Of a stretch of DNA of 64,000 nucleotides, positions 59,590-64,000 are shown piece by piece. Under the pieces are notes generated by a model. The model was not told the origin of the DNA, ran no database searches, and worked only from the letters and a program-made list of their open reading frames with translations. How positions within the stretch are numbered: the first letter of the stretch is position 1; each line of letters begins with the position of its first letter. Source of the DNA: Anoplolepis gracilipes (taxonomy: Eukaryota; Arthropoda; Insecta; Hymenoptera; Formicidae); assembly GCF_047496725.1 (NCBI RefSeq), contig NC_132971.1:12405501-12469500 (forward strand), in the 5' to 3' direction. The position numbers and the translations under genes are program-made.

Positions 59590-60849
59590 TATGTATATGA
59601 TTTTATCATTATTTGTCAACACCAATCAGTCTCCAGTCAATCGTAGCCAGACTCTTAGTTGAGGAGGGTCTCTAGTATTAGCTTGAATATGATAACGTGA
59701 GCAATTATTATTCGAGAAAAGGGCAACGGGCGTCTTTGAATTTGATGATATGCTGACTTTGAGAAATGATCAAATGATTCCCCGGAAACATCGCACGATT
59801 TATCTTTGAAAATCCAAAAGATCTTTTATAAACAACGAACAAATGTAACCACATTTATTAAATTATGGGTGCTCTGTATAAAAAATAAGAGTATTAATAT
59901 TACTTGAATATTGAAGAAAAATTTTCTGTCAATTAATGTAAAAAAGTTGAAATGAAATATCAAGCAATGCACATTAATTACCGCATTTATTTGTATTAAT
60001 TATCATATTATTCCCACTTGATATCATTAATTTGAAAATTTGCGATTAAAAGCTGATAAGTTTTATCAGATTCATAAGCATGCATGAATAATTTATTATC
60101 GAGGAAATGAACAAGAGAGAGAGAGAGAGAGAGATTTATTTATATATAGATAGAGAAATATGAGAACAGAAGTCCCCAGCTGTGATATCGATAAAAAGGA
60201 AACACGCGGCACTGACCGGAAGGACGCGCTCGCATACTTATGACTTCCTGACTCTTCCACAACGGTAAATCGGCGCCGAAATTAACGTAAATCACCCTGA
60301 AAAACGTACAACTCGGCTCTCGTTGATTATATATAACGTCCGGACGACCGATATATAAAACCGCTTTTTCGTCCACACTCGCTCTTCATCATGAATAATT
60401 CATAACCAATCCTCGCGCAAACGCTGTATGTTTGGCAAAGAAGGATTGGCCCCGGGATTGAGAACAGCGTGACGAAGAAGGAAAAGATGTGAAAAATCAG
60501 GACGATAGATTGAGAGAAGAGCGGGGAGGGGCCGATACAACATCGTAGTCGATAACTTTTTAATTACAAGAAGAGAGAGACCCTTACAAAAGACCCTCAA
60601 GACTTCTGCCTTTCAAAGACGCCAACCACTCGACATAGTCGACAATGTCGGCGAAGTTGCTGGCAGTTGTTTGACAACTGTTAGCCTGAAAATAAATTGC
60701 GCGAAACGCTGTTAATTTAAATGCCAGGAAACGAGGTCGGCGGAAGCATTCTCGTCACAAAAATATTTATCTTTCTAAAATATCCGGAAAAAGGAGAGAT
60801 TTCTCGCGTACATTAATTGAAATTTATCTTTAAGATAAAATATACATAC
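59590..60849. other. Mixed DNA with a CpG-bearing part
   Basis: 59640-59800 and 60150-60720 are GC-richer. Minus frames at 60140-60376 and 60400-60600 show no recognised features. A GA run lies at 60114-60134. No gene supported. Confidence 0.35.
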
Positions 60850-61246
60850 CTAGAAAAAACGGATGTAATATGCTCAGATGTGAATATACATAATTAATTA
60901 TAAAAAGATTTGATAACATATGTAATTTTATGTAATGATATATAATAATATTCAAAATTTAGCGCTATATAATCTTATCTTGATATAATTATATTTAACT
61001 AAAATTTATTTTCATATAATGTAGATATTTTATATCCTCTTAATATCAGATTCCTTAGAACATTAATAATAATAATCAGATAATAATATAATTAGATAAT
61101 GTAAATCAGATCTTGCAGAATATGATAAGATCATATCGCAAAATTTCGGATTTAATTATATGGCTAGATTATATATCGCACCAAATTTCGGATAATATTA
61201 TATATGTGATTTTATATATATAATTACATAAATCCATTTTTTTCAA
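60850..61246. mobile_element. Family F inverted-repeat element, second copy
   Basis: Ends TAGAAAAAACGGATGTAAT and TTACATAAATCCATTTTTTTC are inverted. Inner blocks TTCAAAATTTAGCGCTATAT and ATCGCACCAAATTTCGGATA match the copy nested at 11062-11393. About 65 bp longer than that copy. Confidence 0.55.
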
Positions 61247-63419
61247 GTTTTGAAGATATGACGAAAATTAAATTTGTAGTAATTTTACCCAAACATTTGT
61301 AATGAAAATATTATCATTGAAATTATATGTCATAAAGTGTAATTTGTAATCGATTACAATTAAACAGTAATATACGGTAAATCCATGTGAAATTTTCGTT
61401 TATATAATATACAACACATCCAACCAATATTCTACAATTTCAATAATCACTAAAATAAATCAGAAATAAGAGCAGAACTGAATTCACATAATGAATAAGC
61501 AAAGGAATGCTTGAGTACGCTTGCATCGCTTTTTGAATTTATTGAAAAAAGGCAAGAAAAAAGAGAAAAGGCGAGTTGTTGCCCGTGTGCACATCGAAGC
61601 TATCGAGCTAGAAATAAACGTAAGTTCCTAGAGAAAATTTGTGAGATGGTTTTTCATCATTCCTTAAAGACAGGAAAATTGCAACGAGCCGGAAAGACTA
61701 AAAGAAACAAGGAAATAGGTTGAACGAAAGAAGAAGGGGAGGGGAGAAAAGGACAGGAAAACCGGACCGTGTGCAGAAGAAATGTTGGAGTCGGGGGTCA
61801 AGAGCTCTTAGAAATCCGAGAGATTGAAATTCGAGGCGTCTTCGTCCACCCGGACGGTCCTTCTTATTTACGAGACTTTCAATTACACCCAGACTCAGGC
61901 CCAGGCAGCTATCCACCGTAATGTCTCTTCCATTTTTCTTCGGTACTCGCGCCACGTGACTGCGCTGCAGTCTATACTATTAAATCAATTCGTCCGTAAA
62001 ACAATTGCGCCACGATCATTCCTCCATGCGGCCAATGTAATTTGTGCTATGCTAGATATCGAGGCAACATCGAGCGAAATTAACGCGACATTATTAATTA
62101 CGGTAATGGCAGGTTGACAGATAGACGCGGTCAGAAAGATGCATCTATTAAATATGGATAGGCCACACATATTTCTGATTATATATTGAGAATTATAAGA
62201 GAATTCGATTATGATAAATTCCCGTTAATCAAAATCTCTGATTAAAGCTTGATACAAAATTATCAATCGACCTAATTTCGGCTAAACAGATTTATCCAAC
62301 GTAATTATTATTAATTTCGCGTTATATCTCTTTATATACGTAAAAGCGATATAAAACTCGAGACAATCATAATTCGAGAGACAACGCACAGAATAACGAG
62401 AAAAATGGATTTTTATGAAGCAGAAAAGGAGACTTTCAGCGAGAGATCTAAGAAACGAGCGAACTTCTGAAAATATTGTCTGGCGGATAGCAACGCTTTT
62501 GAAGCAATGAAGCATGAACGGCTTAACTATGGCGTGACATTTCTCCTACGGCCTTCCTGAAGATTCGTGAAAAAGACGCGTGTCCTTTCGTCTGGAATAC
62601 AGACACCCAGGAAATCTCGTATACTCGAAGAACATCTTTCAAACGATCGTAAATGTCATCTTTTTTTTTTTTAACGGAGAATACTCTATCCTTTTTCTCT
62701 TTTTCATAAGCAAACAAAAAGATCCAGATCGTTTGATATAAAGTTGATTAAAAAAGCTTGCAAAAACCTTTACGTTCATATCTGAACAAAAGTGACAAAG
62801 ATAAAATATTAATTAAATATCATAATATGTATACTTGATATAACGTTCAACAAAATTAATTATGCGAATACACGTGAGGGATGTGATATATTTACAAGTG
62901 TATTTAGTTATGACATATTTTAATTTTTTTATTAAAAGAAAATTTACTAATTTATTTTTAATTGCCATGATTGTAATTGTATTCCAAGAATTTCGTACTT
63001 TTTCTTAGCAGAAAGCGTTCTAAGCAACAGTCTAATGGAAATGAAGTCAACTTTTCGTGATGAATTTCCGAGAAATAGTCTATCTATATTTTCGCGCGCG
63101 TATCTGCACGATACCATCTACATCGTATTATTCGCACCCTTGTTCCCAGAGTAGATATTTGCCTCTAATCAATACGCCTAACCTCTGACCTATTATCACA
63201 ACTTGGTAGCGAGATCTTCTTCCATTATGAGATATCGTTTCGCAAGACTTAAACTATTATGGGGCTGCAACAAATTGTTCAATAAAATTCTTTCAAATAC
63301 TATACCACAGGCGATCAATCTCTCTTCACTTGATGATGCTTTATTCCAAGTACTTTAAACATTACAATTTGTCATAAAATAAATCGTGACGTAAAATTGA
63401 ATAGCGAATTAGAAAAAAA
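61247..63419. other. Mixed DNA, no supported gene
   Basis: CpG-bearing patches at 61500-62110, 62330-62680 and 63030-63240 carry frames on both strands (61698-61955, 61824-62117, 62523-62717) without recognised features. A donor-like GTAAGTTCCT occurs at 61620 on +, after AT-poor sequence that reads as a basic, Lys/Arg-rich peptide; no acceptor is convincing. Confidence 0.35.
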
Positions 63420-63790
63420 CTCCACTGTAAAAAGTGTCTACGAACTTTAGACATATTTTTGTCTGGACTTTTTATCTGAATCTTCAAATCTGTATCTGAA
63501 ATTAATTCATTTTAGATAATCTGTTTTAATCATCAGAATAGTTTTTCTAAAAATTCAGAAAAATATCTGAAAATTTAAACACTCTTCTGAAAATTATTTA
63601 AAAATTCAGACAATATATCATCTGTAAGAAAACCTTAGATACCGTGAAATTTTTACATACTGTCTGAATTTTCAGACATTCTTCTGAACTTTCAGACAAA
63701 TTATTCTGCTGATTAAAACAGATGAAATTACTACACCCATCTGGAAATTCAAATAAAAATGTGCGAATTCTTAGGCAGTTTTTAATAATG
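63420..63790. repeat. Family D repeat
   Basis: Begins CCACTGTAAAAAGTGTCTACG. Contains TGTCTGGAC, TTTTAATCATCAGAATAG, AAATATCTGAAAATTTAAAC, CTGTCTGAATTTTCAGACAT, TTCTTCTGAACTTTCAGACA-type words and GAATTCTTAGGCAGTTTTTA. Same block order as the copies at 42.1 and 44.3 kb. The minus frame at 63598-63840 overlaps it and is not a gene. Confidence 0.55.
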
Positions 63791-64000
63791 ATTACTATAT
63801 CATCTATTGATCGTACATTACTTCTTTCCTTCTCTTTCATTTAACATTTAGATTCTTCATCATTTAATTACTTCATTTATTTTTTATCAAAATCATAATG
63901 TTTATTGCTGATTTATTTAATGTTTAATACTTTGGTATCTATTTTACTATTTAACTTTGTTTCTCATAATCCTTGTAATTACAATGACTTTGTTTTGGCA
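63791..64000. other. AT-rich DNA at the window end
   Basis: No feature recognised. Confidence 0.5.

Noticed and set aside
1..64000. CRISPR arrays, bacterial operons, phage or viral genes, rRNA or tRNA genes
   Set aside because: The tandem repeats seen are microsatellites or transposon parts. No Shine-Dalgarno-spaced gene strings, cloverleaf arms or rRNA-like blocks were recognised.

Overview
The window looks like a gene-poor stretch of insect nuclear DNA, most plausibly from a hymenopteran such as an ant. This is inferred from style: long AT-rich tracts full of short non-autonomous DNA transposons, a decayed mariner, many (GA)n/(CT)n microsatellites, and 300-1000 bp islands rich in CpG. There are no bacterial-type operons, and I recognised no rRNA, tRNA or CRISPR array. 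Most open frames are short and sit in low-complexity or CpG-rich DNA where stop codons are scarce.

The only gene part I can defend is near 24.6-26.05 kb on the + strand. A GC-rich, GA-repeat-bearing promoter/5' leader leads into a first coding exon (ATG at 25931, or the better-context ATG at 25943). The exon encodes a secretory signal peptide and ends at a consensus GTAAGT donor at 26041. No partner exon is convincing in the remaining 38 kb, so that stretch is probably a very long first intron; the 24 kb to the left is probably intergenic DNA or another gene's intron. The protein family cannot be told from 36 residues of signal peptide.

The rest is repeats and unassigned islands. By comparing segments inside the window I found these families: (A) a mariner remnant at 20380-21016; (B) a palindromic element of about 785 bp (52475-53259), with a partial copy (16640-17345) and an internally deleted copy (865-1131); (C) a MITE of about 390 bp with ends CACTCAAAAAAAT (24177, 45466, 59196); (D) a repeat built on TCTGAAAATTCAGA (26237, 42105, 43845, 63420); (E) an AT-rich element of about 900 bp with ends AGAGTTGCC (6103, 22257, 57693, a fragment at 2380, and 11022-12258); (F) a 330-395 bp inverted-repeat element (11062, 60850), one copy of which sits inside an E copy; (G) a 562 bp element with ends CTACCCTACAGCACGA (13857-14418). 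There are also three local tandem duplications (37.7, 41.95 and 45.1 kb).

The most intriguing parts without an explanation are a cluster of three diverged modules sharing an 18 bp core at 41.4, 43.3 and 44.7 kb; a pair of related CpG-rich elements at 48.5 and 50.2 kb; and a few short coding-like segments beside good splice signals (46.9 kb minus, 44.5 kb plus, 43.2 kb minus, 39.9 kb minus, 10.35 kb minus). I did not find a convincing new biological system. All boundaries come from reading by eye and are approximate.
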